Shown here: positions 36,661-48,296 of the stretch, piece after piece
How the letters are laid out: each line of letters opens with the position of its first letter
Position numbering within the stretch: position 1 is the stretch's first letter
Source: Sweltsa coloradensis
Lineage: Eukaryota; Arthropoda; Insecta; Plecoptera; Chloroperlidae
Length of the DNA: 64,000 bases
Reading direction: 5' to 3'
NCBI GenBank assembly: GCA_024449915.1
Contig: JAMZAV010001045.1
Location: 248,001 to 312,000 of the forward strand
The notes under the pieces: generated by a model
Seen by the model: only the letters and a program-made list of their open reading frames with translations
Told to the model about the DNA's origin: nothing
Databases searched by the model: none
Translations under genes and position numbers: made by a program

Positions 36661-37975
36661 GCCTATGTGTTTCTCAATCTTTCTCACACATTCCTACAGT
36701 GTTTTTGTATTGTTCTTGTTTTGTTTTAGCTACATTTGACCTTACACCCTGGACGGCTGCTCTTATAAGTAGTGTAGTTGTCCTGATTTCAAGTAATGCC
36801 ACTTCATGTAGGCCTATTGCATTAGACAAAAATAAGGAGGGGGTGGGAATGGCCCACCAGCCCTTACTCAAAAAAGAGTTCCTATACACACCACCCTTGG
36901 TTTACATCGAACTAGAGAAAATAACACCGGACATTAAGAACAAGTAGAGATAATTCGTCTGATTTCGCCCAAACGCAAGACTCCCAAATCCGGAACAATC
37001 CCATAAGGATCGTGTTGGATTTTGTATAAAGCTACAATTATTTCAAACAGCTAAATCATAATTAAAAATTAAATCTTAGATCAGTCTTCAGTAGTCACCA
37101 AGTAAGACCACGGACAGGCTGAAGGTAGAATTAGCTATTTGTGCTTGTGCTCATACAAAACGACACAGTTTTACAATAGTTTGTACTTTGTAGTACTTTT
37201 TCACAAAATATTCATTTGCCTAAGGTGAACCAATCCAACTTCATAAAAGTTGTAGCATAACGCATGGATCACCCTATTATTTCTGCAGTTTCGGTGGGGT
37301 TTTCCAAGGGAATGGATAATTAATTAATTTTCACAGAAGAAAGGGGTCAGCACTATGCAGCAAAAAATGAGTTTAGGGACCTATTCTCTGGAAGTAGGCT
37401 CCACAAACTATATTGTAGACTGTAAAGAGATCATAAAGTTACAACTGGACCTCTCATTTCTATTCTAATTATCACTAATTGCTTAATATATGCGTGAGAA
37501 CTCACCAATATTCAGCATGCTCACGGAAAATAATCCAATGTGGTAATGCGTAGGGTGCAACATCCAACAATCACTTTGTACACACTGTCGTTGCACTGAA
37601 CACGTCAACAATCTTCGTCAATATTTCTCTCACTTTAGGTTTAACACCACACTTTACATAACAACAGAAAGAGGCACGTGTTTCTAAACACTAGGGTAGT
37701 ATTGTTTGAACAGTGTGAACACGTGGTTAAAATCACGCCAAGGTGACAGTTCTACTAATTTGTTGATGTGAACACTTGTTTTGTCAATGATGGTACGATT
37801 ATTTTAATAGAGGCACAATCAATAATGTTTAGAGTTAAATTTGTAAAGAACACACCAATGTAAACAACTCTTTGACAGTTGGAGAGCTTTGACACCTCGA
37901 CACGTGCTCGTTTTTACACATTTTAAAACGTTTAAAAACACAACTCACAGACAAGATTTCCCCGAGAATAGATTG
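36661..37975. other. No gene seen
   Basis: AT-rich; frames of 71-82 codons on opposite strands at 36674-36947 overlap and have no domain. Confidence 0.55.
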
Positions 37976-38280
37976 TCGTTGATTTGATGACACTTTGTAC
38001 CTTCCGTCCACGCGCATTCACCCCACACGCGCAGTCTATGGTAGAATCCACGCGCACACACGGACGTGATACGTTCTGATGCAGACGGTAACCGGCGCAC
38101 AAGTAACGAGAAGTGAGAAGTCCACAGACGCGGCTAGCACGGCCGGCGCAGGTAGTACTGGAGGGAGGTCACACAACGTGGTGCCAACTGCTGAGAGTGA
38201 AAATACACTAGGAGGCGACGCGCTGTTTATAAACCCTGGTTACAAAACTAACTGGGCACGGACTCGGGTGTTGGTTGGTA
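37976..38280 (-). promoter_or_regulatory. CpG-rich block, candidate promoter and first exon
   Basis: The block is rich in CG dinucleotides in AT-rich surroundings. On the minus strand a TATAAA (38226-38231) is followed about 30 bases later by TTCACTCTCAGC (initiator-like), then about 190 bases of GC-rich leader and an ATG at 38015-38017 opening MRVDG, with a GTACAA that could be a splice donor (37995-38000). A plus-strand 91-codon frame from 38079 is an alternative. No gene is recognised on either side. Confidence 0.25.
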
Positions 38281-38710
38281 AAAAAATGAACCACACGATT
38301 TCGTTAAGTCAGGCATCACTAGGGTTTTTTTTGGGGGGGGGCACGTGCGCGTGAGGGCAATCGCTTACCGATCCGAGCCCCCTTAATAATTTCCTCGTTT
38401 TCCCTTTTTTAACTATCAATCTACAGTTGGTCATCCTTTAAAAGGCACAGATTTTCATCAAAATGACATTGAAAGAAAAAACTCTTAGGTTAAAAATGTA
38501 ACTTAGTAGATTACAAAATTGGTTATTGTGATGCTTTTAAAACGCACAGATTTTCACCAAAATGACCTTGAAGGAGAAAAATTTCGACCCCCACTTAGCT
38601 TTCGATATAACTATGCATCCATTTATGAATTCCTAGATACACCACTGGCACTAAAGACAAAAAAAAACAAAAAAAAAAACAAAAAGCTTTTATTTAGTAC
38701 TTCGTAGTGT

Positions 38711-38821
<111 letters not shown>

Positions 38822-39238
38822 GAAGGCAGTGACAGAAGTCATATCACCTCTTGAGAATATAGTCCTTCAAAAAATGAAGTGTTTTTAGGTTTCTAAGCTA
38901 TAAATAATGATACTTTTTATATGTTTGTGTTTGAAATGTGCAGCTATACGTGGGGTATCGTTAGTAGGTATGTACAATTATGATTTATGTTTTTATTTGA
39001 CATTTTAACTTCAGTTTACTCATTTTTTCATTTTTTGAAAATGTAAACAAAAGCCAGTTCTCTATGTGCATGGCTTATTTAACTTCTTTGATAAAGATAC
39101 TTTACTCGACGCAAAACTCCACCAGGTCAGATGAATCGATCACCTTTAGTAAAGAATTGCTCTTAAATGTGTGTAGAATGTGCCTGAGAATATCATAGTA
39201 AGATAAAATAGTGCACGCACTTGTTTGTTTATCTAAAC

Positions 39239-40318
39239 ATGGATGATACAGATGACTCTTTAAATACCACTAAAGCTGGTAAACCAAGGAAGCGTATTAA
39301 ATGGACACAGAGTATGAACATTTATATTATGCGTATGTTTTATAAGTTAACTAGACTTGAAACTCAAGTTAAAGGATACAGGAAAATTCTGCATCAAGCA
39401 TTTAAAGTGGAATTCCCTCACATAGGTCAAAATGTAACAGAGCAAAGAATTGCAGACCAAAGGCGAGCAATTACAGTGAAAAAATTGTTGAATCCAGATA
39501 TAATAGAGAGGATTAAAGAAGAAGTATCTAAGGAAATAGAGGGACAGTCTCCAGACCTATCAAGAGTAGTAGTGAATGCAGATATAGATAGGCCTACCTC
39601 GTCTCCTCAGGTGATGGTTGATAGTCATCGAGCGGACACGAGCAGTTATGAAGATGATTCACGCACATGTCTGCCGACGTGGAACGGAAACGATATAGAA
39701 GTGTATGATGAAAGCAAATGGATTGAAACCCAGTTCACCATTCCACAAATTAGTTTGATTGACACATCACCAACACATACTGCAAATACGTACACAACAG
39801 CAGCTATGCGTTATGAGGGATATAGCCCACTTCAAACTGCGTGTGGTGTGTATGGGAATCAGGAAGTCGTACCAATAAATATGAAGGCATATTGTGCTTT
39901 TGACCCATCATGGTGGATGACTCGGAAAAAAGTCAATAATGGTAGTAGGCCTACGATAGAGGTTTGTCAACAACCTGATGCTGTGTTTGAATGTGGTGGT
40001 AGACCGGCAATGAAAAATATTCACACGCCTATTGACTCAAATGAGCTGGATTCACGACGAGCGTTTACTCTGTCACAAACTCCACATTTCACACAGACGT
40101 TTTCGGAGCATAATCAGTCCAATACCACTAACTCAGTTGCTGAAGATACCAGCTTGAACCATTCTAATCTTTGTTTTGATTTGCAATATAATCTACCATT
40201 AGAAGGGATTGGATCACCTTTATTTACTAGCACACAGAATAACGGGTATAGGTATATTAGCAATAAAACAACACCGGTCAATGGTGGTGTTACTATGAGG
40301 AAAGGGACCATCCACTAA
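39239..40318 (+). pseudogene. Non-LTR retrotransposon N-terminal region with Myb-like DNA-binding segment
   Basis: The frame from the ATG at 39239 has 359 codons and a TAA at 40316-40318. Residues about 12 to 90 are basic and helical-looking: KRIKWTQSMNIYIMRMFYKL is followed by a segment ending VTEQRIADQRRAI. The tryptophan and spacing recall a Myb/SANT-like fold, as found N-terminal in R2-type proteins, where it helps recognise the target. The rest is Ser/Thr/Asn-rich with no recognised motif. The next open frame starts 20 bases after this stop in another frame, and that frame stays open upstream of its ATG (back to at least 40279), so the two were probably one reading frame split by an indel near 40300-40318. 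Separate ORFs remain possible. An in-frame TTG at 39221 is less likely to be the start. Confidence 0.7.
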
Positions 40319-40338
40319 CACCTCCTGGGTATATACCT

Positions 40339-42267
40339 ATGAGTGCTGCAAAGATCAGGGAAACACTATTAAAATTAAGTTTAAATGACATCAATGTATT
40401 GAACCACCAAGAAAAAATGATACATGAATTGAATTCTAATATCGCTGTAATGAGTAAAGAGATTTGTACTGACGGGTCAAAAAGTAATGATAAGTTGTTA
40501 TATTCAGAAGTCACTACCTTAGGACGAACTAAATCGATGGATCAAATTTCACCAGCAGAAACTGTTACCACAAATTTCTGTAGTAATCGAGCCCAAAATA
40601 CAGAACCGAAAAGAAAAGGAACAAATAAAGCAATCGTGGCAATGAATACAATTCCACAGCTATGTTCTGTACCTACGGATAACACGCGGTTTTCATCGCC
40701 TCCTCGGTTAGTGATGGAGTATCCCCCTTGTTATCAGTTGACTGATTTAACAACACCCTCAAGACCAAACTTAAAAAGGCCACTACCAAAGAAGAATCGA
40801 ATGGAACACCAGAAAATACAGTCTTTGTCTAGCTGTGTCAAAGGTATTAATTATTATCACCATGATTCCTTAAATGTTAATCAGAATGTGTTGCCATCAG
40901 AACTATCTCCCTCTCGACAGAAACGAAGGTCGCACCACTTACCTCGAGGAACTCGGACAATTGTCAACCATAGCAACTCTACCTTGCCTCTAGAGAATAC
41001 TACTCCAAAAACATTGAAGGGTTTACAAACTCCTGGCACCGTAGACCATATTGACAGTTCTGTCTGGATTAACCGTATAGAGCGAGCACATTCGATCGGA
41101 TGGGACGAATTTGAAAATGTTCTCAAATTATTGTCAAATGAAATGAAAAAACCTATTAAGTTTAAAAGTGGAAGAACTAATGGGTTAGAGAATAAAGAAG
41201 TACAACGGGGACTTAGTAAGGGACGTGGTGGACGAACTAGAGGGAACATGCGGGGAGGAGCTGGAAATCACGGACGTGCTACTAGACATAGTAACCGACA
41301 CAGAGGTAGAAGACATGGCTATCACAAAGGCGATGAATCAGTTTATTCAGACCATATAGACAAAGATACCTTGAATGTTACAGAAGATGCAACTAAAATT
41401 CAAAAGTTGTATCGGTCGTCAAAGAAGACTGCATTTAGTTCGATCATGGGAGGTGAGTCGCCATTTTGTCAGATTGATAATGAGAAAATAGATGGATATT
41501 ACCGAAACGTGTTTAAGGACCAAGGATATATATGGACGGAACCTCCTGAATGTGTACCCGACCTTAATCCTGGAATAACTATCAATAATGAGTCAATTAC
41601 ACGCTCTATAACATCAAAAGAAGTGATAGACCGATTATCAAAAATGAAAAATACTGCACCTGGCCCCGACTACATTAAATATGCCGATATCAGACGATTT
41701 GATAAGGATGGTGATATTGTGGCTGCGATTTATAATGTGTGCTTAAAAGAACGCCGAATCCCTAGTGAATGGAAACTATCCCGGACCGTATTAGTTTACA
41801 AACAAGGAGATAAAGATGATTTATCGAATTGGAGACCTCTAACTCTAGGACCAACATTAGGGAAGCTGTATGCTGGGATACTTGCTGATAGATTGACCTT
41901 TTGGGCCACTTCAAATAATATAATTTCACCTATGCAGAAAGGTTTCTTAGAATTTGAAGGTTGTTTGGAACATAACTTTGTGCTTCAAACAACAATTGAC
42001 GATTGCAGACGCAAAAACTCAGAAATTTGCATGGCATGGCTTGATCTATCAAAGGCTTTTGGTTCACTGCCACATGCTTACATTCAGGGCACACTTAAAC
42101 GATTAGGTATTCCTCAAGATTTTCTCAACATCGTTGCAGATATGTATGATGGTAGTACTACCGCAATCAGGACTAGTGATGGGTACACAGACAGCATTCC
42201 CTTACAAGCTGGAGTAAAAACAGGGTTGTCCCCTGAGCCCAATCCTGTTAAACCTTTAATGCTTTAA
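40339..42267 (+). pseudogene. Non-LTR retrotransposon reverse transcriptase, N-terminal part
   Basis: This is 642 codons. The first 300 or so are low-similarity linker, including a Gly/Arg-rich stretch (about 41215-41320, RGGRTRGNMRGG) that looks RNA-binding. From about 41650 the reverse transcriptase begins: NTAPGPDYIKY, then LSNWRPLTLGPTLGKLYAGI, PMQKGFLEFEGCLEHNFVL and the catalytic aspartate box AWLDLSKAFGSLPHAYI. After QAGVKTG the frame is lost: a run of T at 42226-42227 is one base too long for the expected conserved motif, and a stop follows at 42265-42267. The stop overlaps the next ATG by one base (TAATG). Because the break falls inside the polymerase domain, it is decay rather than a natural ORF boundary. 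Confidence 0.88.
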
Positions 42268-43211
42268 TGGAGCCAATTATTAGAACAGTGACATATGTAA
42301 GTGCTGAAATGGGTTACAAGCTGTATGACAAGCATATAAGTGTGCTTGCTTATGCCGACGACCTTGTTGCTGTAGCTAAAGATAGTGCTGCACTTCATTT
42401 TCTTCTCCGCATTTTAGATGATGCTACTACCTGGGCTGGATTAAGGTTTAAACCCCAAAAGTGTGCGTCATTACACGTACGTAAAAGTCAAACCATAAAC
42501 ACACAGTTTAGTGTACAAACAGGTATAATGGTTACACTGAAAGATGGAGAAGCTTACAGACATCTTGGAGTGCCAACTGGATACAACGTTAAACAGACAC
42601 CTATTGCTGAAATACAACAGATGAGAGAAGATATGCACAAAATAGACTGTTCTTTGTTAGCGCCATGGCAAAAGTTAGATGCGGTCCGAACGTTTCTTTT
42701 GTCTAGACTGGAATTCATTATGAGAGGTGGATCAATGAAAAAATCACTTTTCAGACAGTTTGACTTGGAAATAAAGTCTCTGGCCAAGAAATGGATGAAT
42801 CTTCCTCAAAGAGCTAGTCCAGAAGTTGTTTACATGGCCATGCATGAAGGAGGAGCAGGTGTTATGCCACTAGGTGATTCTAGTGATGTACTTGCAGTTA
42901 CTCATCCGTACAGACTGTTGACTTGCAGAGATGCATTTTGTCGAGAAATCGCGTGGGCGTCTATGAGAAGTGTTGTTAAAAAGAAGATAGGCCGAGCTCC
43001 TAATAATGATGAATGTTGCCAATATCTTAGTGGCTCTATGGAAGGAGATTATGCGCGACATGAAGGAGCAATCACTTCAATCTGGACACAGCAAGATCTG
43101 CATCACGACGACTTCGTAACCGGATTGGCTTTTTATGGACATATGATGTTGCCCGACAAGAGCTATGTATCAAAGTTTCTCGGCCACAAAAGATGCCTGA
43201 CATTGCGGTAG
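42267..43211 (+). pseudogene. Non-LTR retrotransposon reverse transcriptase, C-terminal part (YADD)
   Basis: This is 314 codons in a frame different from the upstream part. It begins MEPIIRTVTYVSAEMGY, the segment that normally follows the conserved Pro-Leu-Ser box, and has the catalytic LAYADDLVAVAKDS at 42345 onward. Next come WAGLRFKPQKCASLHV and the thumb region (RHLGVPTGYNV, WQKLDAVRTFLLSRLEF), all usual for non-LTR polymerases of the RLE group. The frame ends at 43209-43211; the following domain continues in another frame that overlaps by 19 bases, so a second indel lies near 43193-43211. Confidence 0.88.
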
Positions 43212-43834
43212 TTCCACCAGACTCACGCGGACTATTAGCCAAGACACTGAGAACAGCAGTGCGTGATTCCTATAGGGAGAAGTTATTGCATAAGAAGAGC
43301 CAGGGGAAAGTATTTATACTTGCAACAAAGTGTTATGCAAGCAACCATTTTGTCGCTACAGGAAAACACACCCGTTTTTGTGATTGGCGTTTTATAAATA
43401 GAGCCAGATTGAATGTCATGCCTCTAAATGGAAGTCGATTCTGGGGTGAGGGATCTAAGTCATGCCGATTGTGTAACTATCCGCAAGAGACTCTGCCACA
43501 TGTCATAAACCATTGTATGCGCCATTCCAGAGCATTGCAAAAACGCCATAATGATGTACAGAATCGTCTTGTAGCAGCACTTCCCAAAAACCGGCCAAAA
43601 CTCACAGTAACTGTTAATCGGCGTAATTCAGCAGATAACAACTCAAAATTACGGCCTGATATCATTATCAAAGATGATACTTTAAAAACTGTGAGAATTA
43701 TAGATGTTGCTTGTCCATTTGAAAATGGCGCAGATGCGTTCATTTTAGCAAGACTACGTAAGGAGGAAAAATACCGGGAGACTGCTAGGTATTTGAATCA
43801 GAAGGATACTCTACCACAGTGGATGCCTTTGTAG
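43193..43834 (+). pseudogene. Non-LTR retrotransposon CCHC knuckle and restriction-like endonuclease
   Basis: This is 213 codons. Near the middle lies a CCHC knuckle, CRLCNYPQETLPHVINHC (C-x2-C-x8-H-x4-C), the spacing typical of R2-type elements. It is followed by the endonuclease core, LRPDIIIKDD then VRIIDVACPFENG, matching the R/KPD-x(n)-D signature of the restriction-like nuclease that nicks the target. The region about residues 30 to 90 (RFCDWRFINRARLNVMPLNG) also matches the conserved linker of these proteins. The frame runs past a third indel (near 43820) and stops at 43832-43834. Confidence 0.88.
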
Positions 43835-44004
43835 TCGGTAGTCTTGGAGGATGGGACCAAGAAAATGAACGAGTATTGCGCGCCTTAGGTATTAGTCAAG
43901 AGATGTGCTACATCATGAGGAAGAAAATGGTCAGCGAAACTATCAAGTGGTCTCGAAATATATATGTGGAACACGTGTCCGGCATAAGACAATATTCAGA
44001 TTAG
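43819..44004 (+). pseudogene. Non-LTR retrotransposon C-terminal end
   Basis: This is a 61-codon frame, +1 or -2 relative to the endonuclease segment. It encodes VGSLGGWDQENERVLRALGI and then a basic stretch (MRKKMVSETIKWSRNIYVEH). This looks like the normal C-terminus of RLE-type elements, just after the nuclease, and is in the wrong frame because of an indel near 43820. Its ATG is probably not a natural start. Confidence 0.75.
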
Positions 44005-44158
44005 AAAGATAGTAAAATGATCTGTTTATGTACCGGTACAAGGTGATATTTGTTAAGAAGTGCCAGTGGCAGTGCTTCACGACAGTCCGTCGGTGGCAAA
44101 TACGCTCAACATAGCGTCATCACACCATTCAAGGTGATAAAACCACGGGTGGGAATGA

Positions 44159-44377
44159 GGTATTCTGAATATCATTGCAAAAGATTTCAGTAAGCCCCAC
44201 AAATCAAAGCGATTGGCTATAATTGCAAAACACTTTCCACACGATGAACTGTCTCAAAGATACAAATTTTACATTGATGAACCAAGTGATCCCATTATCC
44301 GTCAAGTTCTAAAATCACAACCATTCGACGGAGTGCAAGATCCCTGTGAAGATACAGTTTCAGGACAAGAAACCTGA
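44159..44377 (+). other. Short open stretch in the retrotransposon 3' tail
   Basis: This is 72 codons without a stop and without an ATG near its start, ending TGA at 44375-44377. The predicted product is lysine-rich at first (DFSKPHKSKRLAIIAKHFPH) and acidic later. It lies after the element's C-terminal coding end and before the AATAAA, where a 3' UTR is expected. It could be a chance frame, a remnant of a longer C-terminus, or transduced host sequence. No family was recognised. Confidence 0.35.
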
Positions 44378-44517
44378 CCATCTTAGTTCGATGACTACAT
44401 CAAACTATGTTCAGAACCTCAAGCTGATCTTCTAATCATGATTATTGTAATTATGATTGTTTTTATTGTTTTTAATCGTGTATTTGTCTTTGAAAAAAAT
44501 ATTTTAAATAAAATTGA

Positions 44518-44518
<1 letters not shown>

Positions 44519-44592
<74 letters not shown>
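44519..44592. repeat. (TTA)n microsatellite at the 3' edge of the non-LTR element
   Basis: About 24 TTA units directly after the AATAAA-containing tail of the retrotransposon. It may combine the element's own 3' repeat tail with the target microsatellite. Confidence 0.97.
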
Positions 44593-46189
44593 TATTTTCA
44601 ATTTGCAACGTACAGTTATTAGACCATATACAGAGCATATTGATGGCGACAAGAATAAAAGGGCATAGCCCCATAACACAAAAGTGTCTTGCCACCATTT
44701 ACTACAATATTAATACATTTATAAACTTACACACAATAAATCTATAAACTAAAATACAATCTAAAAGTTATTAACTAAAGCAGTTTAAAATAATATACAT
44801 TGCAGAGCACATTACATTTAATTTTTTGAATTTTTGAATTTCTCAATTTAGCAATGTCCATTTTATAATATAATGTACAGCTATTCTTAAATCTAAAGAA
44901 GTTACTAGTTATAAAATTATATAAATTAGGTGAACAATATGCCAACTAATGCGTATACAATTTTGGTATTTCCAGAGTTTACACAAAAAATTAAATATAT
45001 TTGACATTTCGTTTCAATAAATAATATTGTGAACCGGCCAGGTGAATATTTTGTAGATTTGTTTGTTGTTGTAGACGTTTTTTTTTAGCTATTTGAATAT
45101 AAACAGAAACGAACCGGTAGCCGTATTTAAATTGCTAGTGGCATTATTTTAGTGCGCGAATGTTGGTACCTTACTGACCGCGCGCCTAGCCCAGCCCTCA
45201 ACACACCACGTGTTTCAAGTGTTGTTTTAGTTTGATCGTTTCACCATAAAAGTAATCAATTAATCAATAACTTATTGGGGATGGCAGTTCAATGATATTT
45301 GTGTGTATAGGGGGGGGGGGGGGCAGACTTTTCGGATTGTTGTCTTCCCTCTAGCGTATTGTTTTCATTTAAATGTGTATAAAATTAGTTTTCAAACAAA
45401 CATGAGAAGTATCCAAAATAGGGAGCGAAGCTTACCGTAATCACAGAATTATTATTTTTTGTTTATCCTTTTCATTACATTAAAAACAACAAAAACGGCG
45501 TCGACGCTAGCAAATATTTTGTTAAAACACTTAAAATCTTCAAAAAAAAACATTTAAAACATAAAATTCTCAATTGTGTCCCTGCGTTGAAATATCTTTG
45601 ATGGAGGTGCCGGGTTCATAAACTATTTCCCTTCTTTGGAAGATCTACCCTCGCCCTCTGACCCCAGGGTCGCCGAACTCATTCTGTATCATCCATGTTG
45701 AAGGGCATCGTCACCGGAACCCGCTTGGTAGCGGGAGTCATGTTCGGTTTTATCAAGAGGCGTGACACACGCACATAAGACGGACGGCAAAATTTTATTT
45801 TTGTATTTAAATTTTGATTTGGGCTTCATAAACAAGTTAGGAATCGAACCTCTCCTAATGTATAACTTGTCTGTCCGTCTATACCTATCTATGTATCAAG
45901 TCTCAAGTCTCACGATAAAAAACTAGACAAGATCTCCGATTACATGAGATATTTTTACTTTGCCCTTCGAAAGTATTTTACTGGATATTTAGATAACGGT
46001 GGTCAGGGGTACGGGTCCAGCCTCACTCGAAAAGGGGGTATTATTTAACCCGAAAGTACCATCGAAGTTTTATTTATGTTATTATATTTATTTATGTAGT
46101 TATATTTTATTTTTCGGCAAAATACCCTTGATTTTTAAAAAATTAATTTTATCACAGTAAATACACATTTCAAACCAAATTTTAATGTC
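44593..46189. other. No gene seen
   Basis: AT-rich, with a poly-G run at 45308 and the recurring word GGTGCCGGGT at about 45607, also found inside the hAT-like MITE at 8398. Confidence 0.55.
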
Positions 46190-46344
46190 GTTTTCCATTG
46201 GCCGCACTCAGGTCGCACTAGTGCGCCCTAGTGCGCACTGGATTGCCACTTGTCTTTTTATTTGTTCAGTTTTGTAATGTTATTCAAGAGAAGGTTGACA
46301 ACAATGACATCTCTGCACTTGTCGAGTGCATGCCAATGGAAAAC
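46190..46344. mobile_element. Small TIR element, about 155 bp
   Basis: GTTTTCCATTGGC at 46190-46202 is exactly inverted at 46332-46344, and GCACTC recurs just inside both ends. The inner part has repeated GCGCACTAGTGCG-like text. No clear target duplication. Confidence 0.55.
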
Positions 46345-46497
46345 GCCATAAGTCACATACTGTAACAATCACTATTGTGCATTCAGCAAAATATAAAACT
46401 GACGATCTTTTAAATACGTAGATTGTTTGATAAGATTTAAAGGTTTACCATATTTTGAGCGATGTCTCGCTATCAGAAGCACTGATAGCGAAAGTGT

Positions 46498-46548
46498 AAA
46501 ATATGTGTCTGAATTGGTGATCGAACCCGGGCCCTTCGCCTTTACATA
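46498..46548 (-). mobile_element. tRNA-like fragment
   Basis: GGTGATCGAACCCGGGCCC in plus sense is a minus-strand T arm with B box. Nothing else of a tRNA can be folded. Confidence 0.35.
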
Positions 46549-46584
46549 AAACGATTGATAATAATATAACTTATATAAAATCGT

Positions 46585-46690
46585 ATGTTTAGTCTACCCA
46601 CTCAGTCACACTACTGATTTCCCCAGACGAAGCCAACCCTATCAGCGCCGACGCCATCGACGAGCGAACCATGACCAATTAGAGTCCGTT
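46585..46690 (-). mobile_element. Diverged family B-like tail next to a LINE 3' end
   Basis: GTCTACCCACTCAGT at 46591-46606 and the following 80 bases match the minus-strand family B body (AAGCCAACCC, CGACGCCATCGACGAG) at lower identity than the other copies. It runs into the LINE frame at 46690. Confidence 0.55.
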
Positions 46691-46913
46691 ATTTTAAATA
46701 CGAAACACCGACCAAACAAGTTGGAGACGATGCCAACTGCGGATGACGCCAGAACCAGCAACACTAATTCGTAACAACCTGGTCGCCAAATTGTATAACG
46801 AACTGCCAAGTAATCTGACGCAACTGGAAACCATAGGAATGTTTAAACTGGAGCTGGAGAATTTTTTAATTGATAAAGAATTTTATGACTTAGATGACTT
46901 TCTGAACATGTAA
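46690..46913 (+). pseudogene. 3' end of a LINE reverse-transcriptase ORF (L2/CR1-like)
   Basis: About 74 open codons end TAA at 46911-46913. The last part reads LVAKLYNELPSNLTQLETIG, then MFKLELENFLIDKEFYDLDD and FLNM. The pattern LYNxLP...FKxxLxxFLIxKxFYxxDDFL is the usual C-terminal end of ORF2 in L2/CR1/jockey-like elements, recalled from family knowledge. The polymerase domain is missing, as expected of a 5'-truncated copy. Confidence 0.65.
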
Positions 46914-47500
46914 ATACTGTAGGATTAGATGGTTTTTTTCTGAAATTTTTGACATTGTGTCACCGATTTCTACATGTAATTGTAAACCCAAATTGTAAAT
47001 GCACAAATAAAAAAAAAGAAAAGAAAGAATTGGGTGGATTTAGGTCTTTCAAACCCGAGGCCTTCTGCTTGGGAACTGGGGAATTAAACCTGGACCAAAA
47101 AGCCGCAAAAAAATATTTTTCTCTTCTTGGATTTTGGCCTATAACCCAAGGCAACGAGGAATGAAAAATGAAGCCTAATTTCCGCGGACGCCGAAAAACC
47201 GACAACCCGTTGCGTGTGAGGGTAAGAGAGGGGGGGGGGGGGGGGGGGAGAGAGCTCGCCTTTATTTTCAGGAAGTAAATTACCCCCCTAGTCACATCCC
47301 AAAACCCAGAGAAGGTAGCGAGTTGGACTTCGATGACCCGATTGTACACTTTGTAGTTTGTTTTGAGAATTGACACATAAAAAATCAAAATCACTGCTGT
47401 GTAGATTTTTAACAGCTACGTAGTCTTTTTGGATTAAAATTAAAGATCGGACATGTGATTAGTCACAAAAGGTCTAAGAAGAATAATAAAATAAAATAAT

Positions 47501-48017
47501 TAGTGTTGTGACTAGATAATTTATATTTTATCTAGATAAAGATAATTCTCCGAAAAATTATCGAGATAAGATAAAAGATAATGTAAAGAAAATTATCTAG
47601 ATAAGTTTGTTAAGATAAAAGATAATAATTATTGAGATTGACGTGTTTTTTTAAATATTATGTTTTCCCCAACAAGTCTTTCTTGTCAATCGTAACATTT
47701 GTCAGACTTGACAAATAGACATGCCTATCTAGAAGAATTTTCAAATATGCGGATCTACGATTAAGATAACATATAGGCCTAGTGTAGTAAAAAAACTTGT
47801 AGAAGAATTATTCATTTAAAAAAGTGATTAACTTATTTGTCTACATTATTTTTTATTATTTTATATAAAACAAATGATCTCAAAGCTTAAAAAGCTTAAA
47901 AAGCTTATTAGATAAGATAAACTTTATTTTATCTAGATAGTAGAAAAAGATAACATAAAAAGAACTAATTTAGAAAAGATCATAAATACAAATAAATAAA
48001 ACCATGTCACGATACTG
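47501..48017. mobile_element. hAT-like MITE rich in GATAA motifs
   Basis: The left end TAGTGTTGTGAC and right end GTCACGATACTG are imperfect inverted repeats of the CAGTGTTG type; AAATAAT flanks both sides (47494-47500 and 48018-48024). Both subterminal regions hold many GATAA words. No transposase. Confidence 0.6.
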
Positions 48018-48247
48018 AAATAATACTCATCTTCTCACAGTTCCACTCTCGTTGTTGTTGGTGGGGGTGCCGGGTACGGCTAGAGTAGACAACTGTGGGT
48101 GACGATAGCTCCCCCGGACCCCTAGCGCCACAAAAGTTTGGTATACCTTCGTTTTTGGCAAAGTAACAACAAGCATGTCGAGGTTTTTGTTTGACAGAGA
48201 ACCAAAAGGATTAAGTTTTGGTGATACTCAAAAAGCGTATAAATTTT

Positions 48248-48264
48248 TTTCCCCTTCTCCTTTT

Positions 48265-48296
<32 letters not shown>

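Noticed and set aside
44419..44747. Poly-Asn, poly-Leu and poly-Tyr frames.
   Set aside because: They are translations of the (TTA)n tract at the end of the non-LTR element.
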